Origin: Lucifuga dentata
Lineage: Eukaryota; Chordata; Actinopteri; Ophidiiformes; Bythitidae
DNA length: 64,000 bases
Assembly: GCA_014773175.1 (NCBI GenBank)
Contig: VXCM01000068.1
Span: 1-64,000 of the forward strand
Reading direction: 5' to 3'
Of the stretch, positions 25,901 through 35,600 are shown piece by piece. Position 1 is the first letter of the stretch. The number at the start of each line of letters is the position of its first letter. A program made the translations under genes and the position numbers. The notes under the pieces are model-generated. The model did not search any database, was not told where the DNA came from, and saw nothing but the letters and a program-made list of their open reading frames with translations.

Positions 25901-28335
25901 ATGGTGTAAGTTCACATAGACGTTTCATCTTATATTTTTCATATTTAAGTGTGTTTCATATAGCATTTGAAACATCATTATATATTGTCAAATTAATTGT
26001 GATGCTATCAAATCTAAGAGTTGATTCTTCACACCTGGAGATCGTGTCTCCCAAGGCATCCAGGAAGTTTGGGCCCTGACAGCTAAACAACTGCTCTGAT
26101 ATGCTAAATGCTCTTTCTGGGTCCTTTAATCATTCAGAATCTTCCTGTTTATTCATTCCATCTTGTTTTTTAGGTGGGTACTTCAGCTGTACATACAGTA
26201 TGTAATGTGCATCAGAATGGTAACAAAACTACATATTTAGAAAACAGCTTTTACTTTGGACCATAAAACAGTCCTGCAACCTAATGAAAATGTATAATTT
26301 GTCTTTTTTCCATTCATCCATCCATCAATTTTCCACCACTTGCCCAGTTCACGAAAGCAGCATGCCAAGCACCATAGCCCATATGTCCCTCTTCCTAGCA
26401 GCCTCTAGCCTCCGGCTCTTTCTGGGAATTCCAAAACATTTCTAGGCCCAATGGAATACACATATATAATACCTCCAGTGTGTTCTAGGTCTGTACTGTG
26501 GTCTCTTTCCAGTTAGATGTACCCAGAATACCTCCCTATGGAGGCATCCAGCAGACATCCTGATGCTTGAACCACCTTAGCTGGCTCCTTTCAACACAAG
26601 GGAGCAGTAGTCCTCTTCTTATCTTTTTATCATTCATTCTTCCTTTGGCCATCCACATGCTGCTCCTAGCAGACTTGCAAAATAAAATGGTTGAGCACAT
26701 TTTACCAAACACTGACTCTCGCACAAAATGTAAAATGCAGTAGAGGCTGGTAGTGGATGTTGGTATTTGTGATTGTCTTTTTGGTTTATAGTAATTAATT
26801 TATACTTGTATTTTTTAATGCACTTTAAATTAATCCACAGCTGCGTTACCCTTCCTGCTAAGAGAAATGACGTGTCTTGATTTTTGCTTCCACACAGGGA
26901 ATCGGCTGATAAGGTGGTGCTGCACACAGGCAAATACGAGGAGTTGATTGTCTGCTCCCATGAGATAGCTGCTAGCACAGCACAGCTGGTCGCTGCCTCC
27001 AAGGTAAGAACCTGACACAGATACACAGCCTCTTATTTCTAAGAAAAACACAGTGATAAAAATGTCTGAGATGCTCTGTCACTGCTGGAGAAAAACATTG
27101 CCTTGTGTTATTTGGAGTGTAAATATGGCAGTAACATAGGAAAGTTCTGTTTTGTTTGTCATCACACGAAAGAACTCACCCACCAGATGGTGTTTCATTA
27201 AACAACAATCTATATGTTGCTAATGTAACTGTAACCATGTGATCTCTGCACAGGTGAAGGCAGACCGTCACAGTAAGAGGCTGGCTGTTCTGCAGCAGGC
27301 CTCTCGACATGTGAATGAAATGGCTGCCAATGTTGTGGGCTCAACTAGAACTGGCCAAGAGCACCTGGAAGAAAAAGGTTCGTAAAACAGGATCTGTGTA
27401 GTCGATCTTTTCAAATGCTGATGAGGATCTGTTTGTGACTTTCTGTTTCATCCAAACGCTTTTCGTGTTTAGATACCATGGATTTCTCTGGATTATCCCT
27501 CATCAAGTTGAAAAAAGAAGAAATGGAGTCACAGGTAAGTCGTGGGCACAAGACTATGAGGGGTTATAGTTTATATGTGTTTAAGTTGTGATATTTTATA
27601 TATTAGCCATTTAAACAATTTACTCCATTTTTTTTTATTAATTATAGAATGCTAAGAAACAAAGAAATTTAATCTTAGCTTCCATAATCATCACTGAAAT
27701 TATCATAGGCAAGATGTGTCAATGATATTTGTGTTGTTTAAAGTGTATAAAATAAGTTTTAAAACTGAAGGCAATCAATTGAAGTTACTCTCTCAAATCT
27801 TAAATAAATTGGAACACAATTTAATTGTGACAAATGAGCACAGAGATTTTACTTTGAGGTTTATTTTTCTCTCATTTCATGCCTTGGCATTCATCTGGTT
27901 TGACTCAAGGGAAGAAAATAGCTAAATCGAACTCTAAATCTAGCTAACAGCCAAACAGTGCCGAACCAGTTTTGCCTGTACATAACCAGCTGATTATCTC
28001 GCACCCATCAGGTTAAGGTCCTTGAACTGGAATCTCAGCTGGAGAATGAGCGTCTGCGTCTGGGAGAACTGAGGAAGAAGCACTATGAGATAGCTGGAGT
28101 ACCATTCGAGCAGGTAGCCGAAGGGAATGGAGAGACCTCATCACCGGCTCATCATGCCCCTGTATCACCTAAATCAAGCAAACCTGCCATCATGAGGAAA
28201 CCTGTGGTGGCCCAGAAACCCAATATACCACCCAAAAATACAGTAAGAGCTTTGAAGAGAAGGCTGTGTATGTAATATTACATAAACTCATGTTTTCAGC
28301 TGTTCTCCTTTTGATGTACTTTGCAGTTTAAGTGA
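3760..28335 (+). CDS. hip1r: Huntingtin-interacting protein 1-related (Hip1r), 32 coding exons
   Basis: Endocytic adaptor linking clathrin, phosphoinositide membranes and F-actin. Exons: 3760-3852, 13594-13657, 14375-14517, 14610-14666, 15356-15436, 15678-15754, 16778-16839, 17551-17691, 17781-17838, 18228-18303, 18502-18666, 19236-19288, 19384-19456, 20188-20371, 20459-20547, 20648-20764, 20863-20964, 21137-21331, 22344-22491, 22760-22846, 23002-23109, 23210-23346, 25014-25124, 25255-25313, 25465-25495, 25624-25686, 25805-25905, 26898-27003, 27254-27377, 27473-27534, 28012-28242, 28327-28335. All junctions are GT-AG and in phase; they sum to 3207 nt, 1068 aa. The start MNSIRQVP matches the HIP1R, not HIP1, N-terminus. 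Domains: ANTH about 20-150 ([28 protein letters not shown]), acidic run DDDDDD near 320, coiled coil about 360-650, THATCH/I-LWEQ actin-binding about 771-965 ([21 protein letters not shown], [19 protein letters not shown]). The proline-rich tail keeps the KPVVAQKP motif, matching the cortactin SH3 ligand region, but ends early in FK. Identity is very secure; exact start and last exon slightly less so. Confidence 0.96.
6186..6231 (+). repeat. CT microsatellite
   Basis: About 23 uninterrupted TC units in hip1r intron 1. Confidence 0.95.
6410..7890 (+). mobile_element. TTAA-flanked palindromic MITE, copy A (interrupted by a hAT element)
   Basis: It begins TTAAAGGACCATACTGG and ends GGTATGGTCCTTTAA, with arms of roughly 100 bp that are inverted copies of each other. 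Without the nested insertion at 6518-7430 plus one 8-bp duplication, the element is about 560 bp. It has no transposase. The TTAA at both ends suggests piggyBac-type mobilisation, though the adjoining bases are not the classic CCC. Confidence 0.8.
6518..7430 (+). mobile_element. Nested non-autonomous hAT element with BED-finger remnant
   Basis: The terminal inverted repeats are TAGGGCTGGGTGATA (left) and TATTGCCCAGCCCTA (right). The flanking 8-bp direct repeats ATTTTAGT (6510-6517) and ATTTTAGC (7431-7438) are a hAT-sized target duplication; the target is the MITE consensus. Inside, a broken frame reads [13 protein letters not shown], then [14 protein letters not shown] and QKHAAEW after a stop, the signature of a transposase BED zinc finger. 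The catalytic region is missing. A single-N join duplicates 65 bp inside it. Confidence 0.8.
9195..9275 (+). CDS. hip1r: Candidate alternative first coding exon of hip1r (intron 1)
   Basis: An ATG-initiated stretch of exactly 27 codons ([20 protein letters not shown] and seven more residues) ends in a strong donor, AAG|GTAAGC. It closes in phase 0, the same phase as the standard first exon, so it could splice straight to the exon at 13594 and replace the first 31 residues upstream of the ANTH domain. It lies 5.3 kb inside the 9.7 kb first intron. I see no TATA box or strong CpG island just upstream, and no transcript evidence is available. It may be a chance ORF. Confidence 0.35.
9975..10548 (+). 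mobile_element. TTAA-flanked palindromic MITE, copy B
   Basis: It is homologous to copy A along most of its length. The right end is intact (CACTGGTATGGTCCTTTAA); the left end is eroded (GACCGGTGATTTTGTATG). It lies in hip1r intron 1. Confidence 0.75.
10995..11096 (+). mobile_element. TTAA-flanked MITE, copy C (right-end fragment)
   Basis: Only the last about 100 bp remain, ending GCTATGGTCCTTTAA. It lies 450 bp beyond copy B in the same intron. Confidence 0.6.
11558..11613 (+). repeat. CT microsatellite bordered by an N
   Basis: About 28 CT units directly follow the unresolved base at 11557; shorter CT runs occur at 11261-11300. Confidence 0.95.
12176..12206. repeat. Perfect hairpin, 14-bp stem
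   Basis: CAGAGTGATACATT and its inverted copy flank the 3-nt loop GTT, in hip1r intron 1. Confidence 0.85.
15525..15590 (+). repeat. Fish non-LTR 3' tail fragment (hip1r intron 5)
   Basis: GTGATATTGGGCTGTAGAAA and CAAACTTGACTTGACTGA resemble the widespread teleost tail ATATTGGGCTATATAAATAA followed by TTGACTTGA. It directly abuts hip1r exon 6. Confidence 0.5.
15791..16561 (+). mobile_element. Fold-back element with TATACTCGAGTATAAGC ends, copy 1
   Basis: The left end ACCATATATACTCGAGTATA is mirrored at the right end by TTATAATTGAGTATATATGG. The ends continue into inverted GGGGGTCGGCTTATA-type arms, and TA dinucleotides flank both sides. No coding capacity was seen. It lies in hip1r intron 6. 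Confidence 0.7.
18700..19154 (+). mobile_element. hip1r: Tc1-type MITE in hip1r intron 11
   Basis: The terminal inverted repeats are CAGTGGGGTCCAAATGTCTG on the left and AGACTTTTGGACCCCACTA on the right, with TA at the right edge. The inner repeat sides TGAGACCAC and GTGGTCTCA also match. No transposase remains. It contains the 66-bp duplication around the N at 18893. Confidence 0.7.
19819..20095. repeat. Poly-A and TATATACG/TATATG simple-sequence tract
   Basis: A homopolymer A run containing an N (19839) leads into about 240 bp of TA, TATG and TACG repeats in hip1r intron 13. Translations here are artefacts of the repeat. Confidence 0.9.
22895..22956 (+). repeat. GT microsatellite (about 30 units)
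   Basis: Uninterrupted TG dinucleotides 46 bp upstream of the hip1r exon at 23002. Confidence 0.95.
23347..25013. other. hip1r: hip1r intron 22, no internal gene
   Basis: No exon-like coding sequence. It holds a nearly palindromic tandem unit at 23434-23485 (GAGTACATTCATAAATGTAC repeated with one change) and the hairpin at 24579. Confidence 0.6.
24579..24612. repeat. Perfect hairpin, 14-bp stem
   Basis: ATAAATAACTGAAA and its inverted copy flank the loop TTGAGG, followed by ATCTTTATTT repeats, in hip1r intron 22. Confidence 0.8.
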
Positions 28336-29945
28336 ACGCCTGGGCAGAAGAGGAGTTTCACCGGGGGATGGTTGGATTGATCCAAACAGAATGGCCTTTT
28401 CGTGAACATGAGGCTCCTTTTAAGTTGCATGCTGACAATCCTCTGTCTCATCCTGTGTCTCACTGTTCTCCTTCCTTCTTTGTTTCTATATTTTGCCAAA
28501 ATGGACCACAAGCCTGATTTTGACCCTTGATGCCTATAAGAGGTGAGCTGTCTTCACCCCCATACCCCTGTGTTTTATTTTAATATTTGGCATTAGGAAC
28601 AAAAAGGAGAAGTATTATACTTTAATGCTGTGCAAAGATTTTTTTTTTCTGGATCACTAAAATTTTAGATGACTAAACACTACTGTTTTCAGGTATCTGG
28701 CAGCAGACGTTCAAGGCAGATGGACTTGTTTTGTCTTGAATGTTTCACCACTCAACCAAGTAGCTTCTTCAGTTCTGAGTCAATGGTGTCCGTAGCCCAG
28801 CATTTATCTTATGAGTAATTTACACCTTGGGTCATATGGGAGTCTTGTGAGGGTTGTTAGTCACCCAGCAGTTAATAGAATCAGTGGATTTGTTAGAGTT
28901 ATATGATTGTGACTCTGACTAGTCCAGTGACTCTTGCATGACTCTTATGTAACCAAAGGAATCACCTGGCTCAAGGTGTGAATGATTCTCAGAAGATAAA
29001 TGCTTACTGCCCAACAGTGACTCAGAACTGAAGAAGTTACTTGGATGACTGGTGAAATGTTTCCAAGACTAAACAGCAAGTCTGTTTGCCTTGAACTACT
29101 ACTGCTAGATATCAAAAGACCTGGATGACTGAGAATCTCCATAGACATATTGCTTTTAGAATATATTTTTGACAATGACTACAAAAAAGACAGCATATCT
29201 TGGACTTGTATGTCAGTAGTTAGTGCTGAACGTTTTGGACGACCAACTTTTGCGCACTGTTTGGATGTTCATTACATTCTTTCATAATGTACACTGTATG
29301 CTAGTTATGTTGGTTTGGGTGGTGAAAGAAACTGAGGTGACACATCATGTAAGTCCACGTTGCCCCAGAAGTTTGACATACCTCTGGCTTTGCCATCATG
29401 AAGGACAGTGTTCCTCTACTCGTGAAAAAAATAGCTTTTTTTCCTTAACAGTACAAAATTGTCTTGTGTCATAGGCCTTGAAATGTACTGTGCTGATACA
29501 TTTAATAAAACCAGACATGTGGTCTGTAGAAGTGTGCGTCTCACACCAAGCATAATTTATTACTACTACAGTCATGTCTTGAATGTCCCTTTGGTAGAGA
29601 AAACTGGATATTATGTAAATCCTATAAATAGACTTAATACTTGTACACCAATACTGGACTTAAGCATCCTTGTTAATTATCAAATGCTTCTCTTAACCTG
29701 GACATGGGAAAAGTAGGGTTAGTGATGTACAATATGAAGGTGTTACACTCCTCTTTGCCTCTGGGAGCTTTTCTTACAGGGTCTTAAAATCATCTTTTTA
29801 TGTTCTGTCCTTTCCTCTGTATGAAATGTCTTTGTACACTCAGATCTATTAATATATATTTTAGTAAAGATAATGGTGGTTTCTCCTTGTAAGAAGTGTA
29901 AATGTCAAACAAATGAACAATAAATGTTTGATTTGAAGTTGCATT
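28336..29945 (+). other. hip1r: hip1r 3' untranslated region
   Basis: Non-coding sequence after the hip1r stop codon. AATAAA hexamers lie at 29504-29509 and 29919-29924; the second is followed by T-rich sequence and is the likelier main end. A fold-back repeat occupies 28692-29112. No other open frame here resembles a protein. Confidence 0.6.
28692..29112 (+). repeat. hip1r: Fold-back repeat in the hip1r 3' UTR
   Basis: Arms of about 95 bp, 28692-28789 and 29015-29112, are inverted copies at roughly 80% identity. Both contain the CTTCTTCAGTTCTGAGTCA motif or its complement. The spacer is about 225 bp. This is a dispersed fish repeat with long inverted ends. Confidence 0.7.
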
Positions 29946-32174
29946 GTATTAGGTGAGTTTGTCCAGGCTCCTTAAAGTTATTTTACCTATAATTTATTAG
30001 TGTTTATGATTTGTATTAGCAATTAATACATACAAAGACAATGGCACTGAGCATCTCCATCATATCTTTGTGGTACTGCAAAAGATGCTTATCCAGTAGT
30101 AGACTGTTACGACCCTGGGTGTCTAGGGGAAAGGGAAGCAACATAAACGCTGATGTTAAGCGGTAAAAAATAATTTATTGTTGTAACCCTAAACAAAATT
30201 ATGGCAAAGGCAGAATAACACAGTTAGCCTACAATCAGCAAACTAAAATTTAAAGCCAGCCACACCAGAGGAAGGACCAGGAGTGGTGCCAGCAATAACA
30301 ACAGTAAAGAAACAAAAGTATAACAGAAAAAAAAAACTTCCTTCAGTCAAAACAGGAGACAACAGAAAGCGATCCACTAAACAAGTGAATGAAGTAAAAC
30401 ATAAGAATTACCGTATATACTCGAGTGTAAGCTGAGTTTTTTTTTTTTTAACCAAATTTCACAACACAAATCAGGGGGTTGGCTTATACATGAGTAATTC
30501 AAATCAGATCCCAGAGAACGAAATTTTGGGGGTATATACTACCCATTACCAGTACCCATGGAAAATAGTTTCAATCATACCTTAGAATGAGATATTTCCT
30601 GACTAAATTTCTTATCCAGCACATTTTGTGGTGGCCAGTAAACCGTGATCTGTCAGTTACGGTAATCAGCTGCTGAAATAAATATCATGTTTACCGGTAT
30701 CAGTACGTAGAGTATTTTCAGAAAATCAGAGGAATACTATGGCAATACCCAGAAAAACAGGTAGTTTGCTAAACAAATAAATTGATGGAACAACATCAGG
30801 AGGTGGGCTGAGGGAATTCCACAACTCCGTATCGAGGAATGTCCAGCACATAGACAGACCTGCATTACTGAAAACACACACACACACACACACAAAATTA
30901 CACAGCTAAATAAGCGCTGTGAGAATTATAGCTCATTTGTAAAGCTTTTCTTACCTTCATCAATGCGATTCAGACAAGGCAGAGGAGTCTGGAAAACTTA
31001 ATGTTAGCTAATGTCACTTATGGCAGCAGTTTACCGGTACATGGCTTATTTTCAGAAAATCACAGCAATATTATGAGAATACCCAGAAAAACAAGTAATT
31101 TGCTAAACAAATAAATTGATGGAACAACACCAGGGGGTCGGCTTATATGTGGATTTCTTTAAAAATCTAAATTTGCAGGTCAAAATCGGGGGTCGGTTTA
31201 TAGTCGCTATCAGCTTATAGTCGAGTATACTATGTCATAATATTGTACTTTTTTTTTTTTGTTATGTATTATTGGACAATGCCTAGTTTTGTAATCCCAT
31301 AAGCAGTGCATATATTATAAGTTACTGGGGCCTCTGCTGCAACTTCTTACATTTATGACAGGAAGAGGGATTGGGAGGACAGAGCACTATTTCCAAAGAT
31401 CCTCAATTCTCAACAAGCTTACAATTCACTTTACATTAAAAAAATGAAACTTTTATGTAAAGCAAACTATTGCATCACAAAGATTTCATTCTGTGGAAAC
31501 CCACAAATATAAGGACATGACCACAATATTAATTCTATCAATCTCGTGTGTCCCTATCAAGAGCTAAATATACCTCTTTAAACACCAGGGATGTAATTAA
31601 ATATGATAATATCGCAGCGATGAAAGAAGGTAAAGCATCCAAATGAGATTATTTATGGATAATTTATTCTTAGGTAGTTTAAGTGCTGGCTACAGGGAAA
31701 CGAAGCTAAGAATATCAGGACATGCGCAGTAGAACTTTGAGTCAGCGTGGAAGGGCACTGGTGCGTTCAAGAGCTGGCGTAAACAAGATTAATAACTATT
31801 CTATCTTTATCTACGTTTACTTCAGTTTTGTTTCCTTTATTTTTCCACTGTAAACATAATTTCCATAAATTCAGTAGCACGTAATATGCAAAAAACTTTC
31901 CTACACTGGTAACTATTCACACTTGAGGGTCGAATTTACGACTGCGTAACGAGGAGTATGAACTTCAGCGTGGACGTGAATGCAGCATCGAGTTAGCTCC
32001 GGACTTTGACAAAATTCATACTGCCAACAAAGTAAAACAAGTTTTCCTCAAGTTCATACACGCTTCATCTGGCTAACTACAACCAGTTTTTCTGCGGTAA
32101 ATGTGAGTGTATTGAGAGAACCGGAGGAGGAGGAAGAGGCGGAGGACTATGCTGAATGTTGAAGGTGGACACAG
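29946..32174. other. hip1r-rilpl1 intergenic region
   Basis: Contains the fold-back element at 30409-31233. The repeat-like start GTTACGACCCTGGGTGTCTA at about 30107 may belong to another mobile element. The last few hundred bases gain CpG and presumably hold the rilpl1 promoter. No coding exon was seen. Confidence 0.55.
30409..31233 (+). mobile_element. Fold-back element with TATACTCGAGTATAAGC ends, copy 2
   Basis: Same family as the element at 15791. Ends are ACCGTATATACTCGAGTGTA and CTTATAGTCGAGTATAC. The interior has a direct duplication of about 90 bp (around 30718-30808 and 31051-31145, both containing GCTAAACAAATAAATTGATG) separated by a CA repeat. It lies between hip1r and rilpl1. 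Confidence 0.7.
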
Positions 32175-32594
32175 ATGACAGACATGGAGACCTGCGGTGT
32201 GTCAGCGCTGGACAGACCCGCGGCAGAGCTCACGGTCATGGATGTCTACGACATCGCGGCGGTTCTGGGTCAGGAGTTTGAGCGGATCATAGACAGGTTC
32301 GGGTGCGAGTCTCTGCTCGGGCTGGTGCCAAAAGTGGTGCGGGTCATGGAGCTGCTGGAGGCGCTGGTGAGCCGCGGGGCCTCTGGACAGGAGGCCGCGG
32401 AGCTGCGGAGAGAGCTGGACAGACTGCGGCAGGAGAGGACCGACAGATACGAGCAAGAGAGGAAGCATCAGAAGGTGTGTGTGTGTGTGTGTGTGTACCT
32501 GTGAGTCTGTTTATCTCTGCGCACACTCGTTTGCATGTGTGTTTGCTTTCCTGTCCTGTTTTAGTGTAGGCAAGTTTGTCTATACCTCCGTCTG

Positions 32595-32648
<54 letters not shown>

Positions 32649-35600
32649 AATAATGTCATCTGCTAATTGTTGCAGCACTGATTATTGTATAGGACAGAAA
32701 CTACAAACTACTTTCGCACATTTACAGAAGAGTGCAGTGTCCTACATTTTACAACACCATTTTATACATAAGTTATACAATAACAACTGCAAAACCATGA
32801 ATCAGCAGAATGCCTGACATTAATATAATACTCATTTACCATAGACTAACTGCTGGCATGAAACTGAGACAATATCTTCATAGTTTTAGTCTGATGCATG
32901 GTTTTTGTTTGTAGGAGCTGGAGCTGGTAGAGGACACGTGGAGAGGAGAAGCTCAGGACCTCCTCTCCCAGATCACTCAGCTTCAGGTAGAGAACAAGAG
33001 GCTGCTAGTGAGCCTCTCGCTCAAAGAGTCACCTGTCACAGAGGAAGACCTGCAGAAACAGGAGGGTGGGTTTCCTACAGCATTAGCTCTCATTCCTGGA
33101 GTTGATGACAGATGCTTTTTTGGGGGGTTTGAAAGATGACGTACAGTATGGGATAAGGAAAAGTATTTTTTTAAATACCCATTAATGTCTTTAAAAAGCA
33201 AAATTATTTTTTGGAGGACTTGTTCACCATTCTGCGCATGTAGGTTGCAATGCATTGTTTTGTGTTAAGACAGTGGTGCTCAAACTTTTTGGACCAAGTA
33301 CCTTTGAGCAAATCAAAACATCTAAGTACCACCTCACTAACAAGCCACCAACACTTAGAAAAATCACAAAAACCCATTTGTGTGCAGAAATTCCACATAA
33401 TTTCCATTATCTGGCATACCACTGGGAAGTGCTTCAGTACCATTGGTGGTATGCATACTGCACTTTGAGAACCACTGATTTAAGATGTCAAAAGTCAAAA
33501 TTTTGCAATACACAGTCTTTTAGTACAGTCCATGGAGAGTCAGTTAATCAGCTCTAGTTATTGCATTTATATTCTGAATATAACCTCCATAAATTGCATC
33601 AAGATTTAAAAGCAGAGATCTAATTTAATATTGTTTTGAAATTAAAAAAATATGTCATTTGACCTAAAATGATTACTGGCATTAAGTGAAGCGTGTTTAG
33701 ATATGAATCTTTAGAACTTTATATTATGCTTCATACCCTTTTAAATTATATGAGATTAACAATTTATTTAACTGTAACTGTAGACTGTAAGCAGAATTCC
33801 TACAGAATGATAAAGAGTATAGTTTGGTTTTCTTTCATAAGTGCTTCAAAATCTAACATGTTCCACCTGTGTGATCTAGCAACAGTTAGAGGACAGAGAC
33901 ATGAAATTAATACTAATCACACTTTTATGACCCAAACAGTTACAAATCAACAGTTGATACATGTGATCAACCACAATGGTGCCTTTTTAAATTCTATGGC
34001 ATGTGACAAGGAGTACATTTTCATCATCTGAATCAGTCTAATAGTTTGATCTTGTTCATGTCTGGACAATAAATCAGCATGGAAGATGTTATATTCTGCA
34101 GTACCACCATGTTTGACCTACATGATGACCACGTGTTGTACAAACTTGTGTGTCTGTATTAGTTTAGTCTCGCCTGAGAGTTCCAGCACATCTGATTTGT
34201 GTTCCTACAGATTTGTGTCACACTGATTAAACTTTGCTGTACGTTCCGCATGTTTCTCCTCTATAGTCATGTGGAATTGTACATGTGCTGCATGCTTGCA
34301 TGTTGACATAAAAAGGAGAGGCATGACGAGAGGTAGTCAGGAGCTTGTAAAGGAGACTAACATAGAAGCAGACTGAAACATGGCCCTTGTATGATACTGT
34401 CATGGTGGCTACAGCTACAAACACTCTGAGTACACACAACATACAAACAGGTACATCCAGATCATAACATTTACGTACTAGTCATCTAGAAAATGGATTC
34501 TAGAAAATGCAGAGTGTAACAGATGCTTTAATACCAGGTGCAGGTCGATGTGAGTTTGTAACATTAGCTTCAAAATGCATATTCATTACATTACTGCTGA
34601 CATTTTCCCAAAGCACAACAAGTTTCTAGCTTGTTTGAAAGATTGGTAATCCATCACAGTTAACATGAAGTTTCCTTCACTTATTAATCTTTTTACCAAA
34701 TTTATGTTACCTTAACCTTTTCACACAGCATGGATGTCGTAAAAAAGAATTTGGTCATAATTTGGTAATTATGTGTTGTAAGTCATTCATGGGCTAAAAA
34801 TTGCAAAACCACTGTTAAGGTTCTTAATTGTATAATTGTATGTTGATATACAGCCTCTCATTAGATTATGCTGACATTGTTTATGCTTCCTTTATGATTC
34901 CTTCAGGAATGTCAGAGAAGGAGCGGCAGGTGATGAAGAAGCTGAAGGACATGGTGAATAAGCAGAGAGATGAAATCCGGGCTAAAGACCATGAGCTAAC
35001 GCTGAGAAATGAGGATGTTGAGGCGGTGAGGATTTACTGTGTGCATCATACATATTGACCCCTGAGAAACTATTTACATTTCACTTCCATTAACCAGAGT
35101 TAGTTATGGTGACGATTTCCTCCCCACCTACAGCTCCAGCTACAGCAGCATCGACTGATGCGGATCAACCAGGACCTTCGCCACAGGATTGGTGCGATGG
35201 AGGCCCAGGGAAAGGCCCTGATCCAGCAGAGGGTTGAGTTGGAGGCTGCAGCTCAGGCGCGGCAGCAGGAGTTGGGGGCTCTGCAGCTGGAGCTGACAAA
35301 GCTGAGAAAGGAACGCCGCGAGTGGGAACTAGAGCGAGAGGCTGCTGAGATAGAAGCAACTTCTCTTATGAGGTCTGAGACGTCACCACCAACACCAGCA
35401 AAAATGACGGTAAGAAAAAGTCATTATCTTAACCAGGAACACATGATGTTATTACAGATATTTAAGTCTGTGCTTTAAGAAGGTTTATCCTCATATAAGC
35501 AGCTTTTCTGGTTATGTGCCATAAATCTAGTCTTTAGTCACAGAATGGACTGACTCCATCAAGCCAAATTCAGTGTGGGTGGAATGTGGAGGGGATCCTG

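Noticed and set aside
32202..32569. Overlapping ORFs on both strands across rilpl1 exon 1
   Set aside because: Shadow frames of a GC-rich coding exon; only the frame with the RH1 motifs is real.
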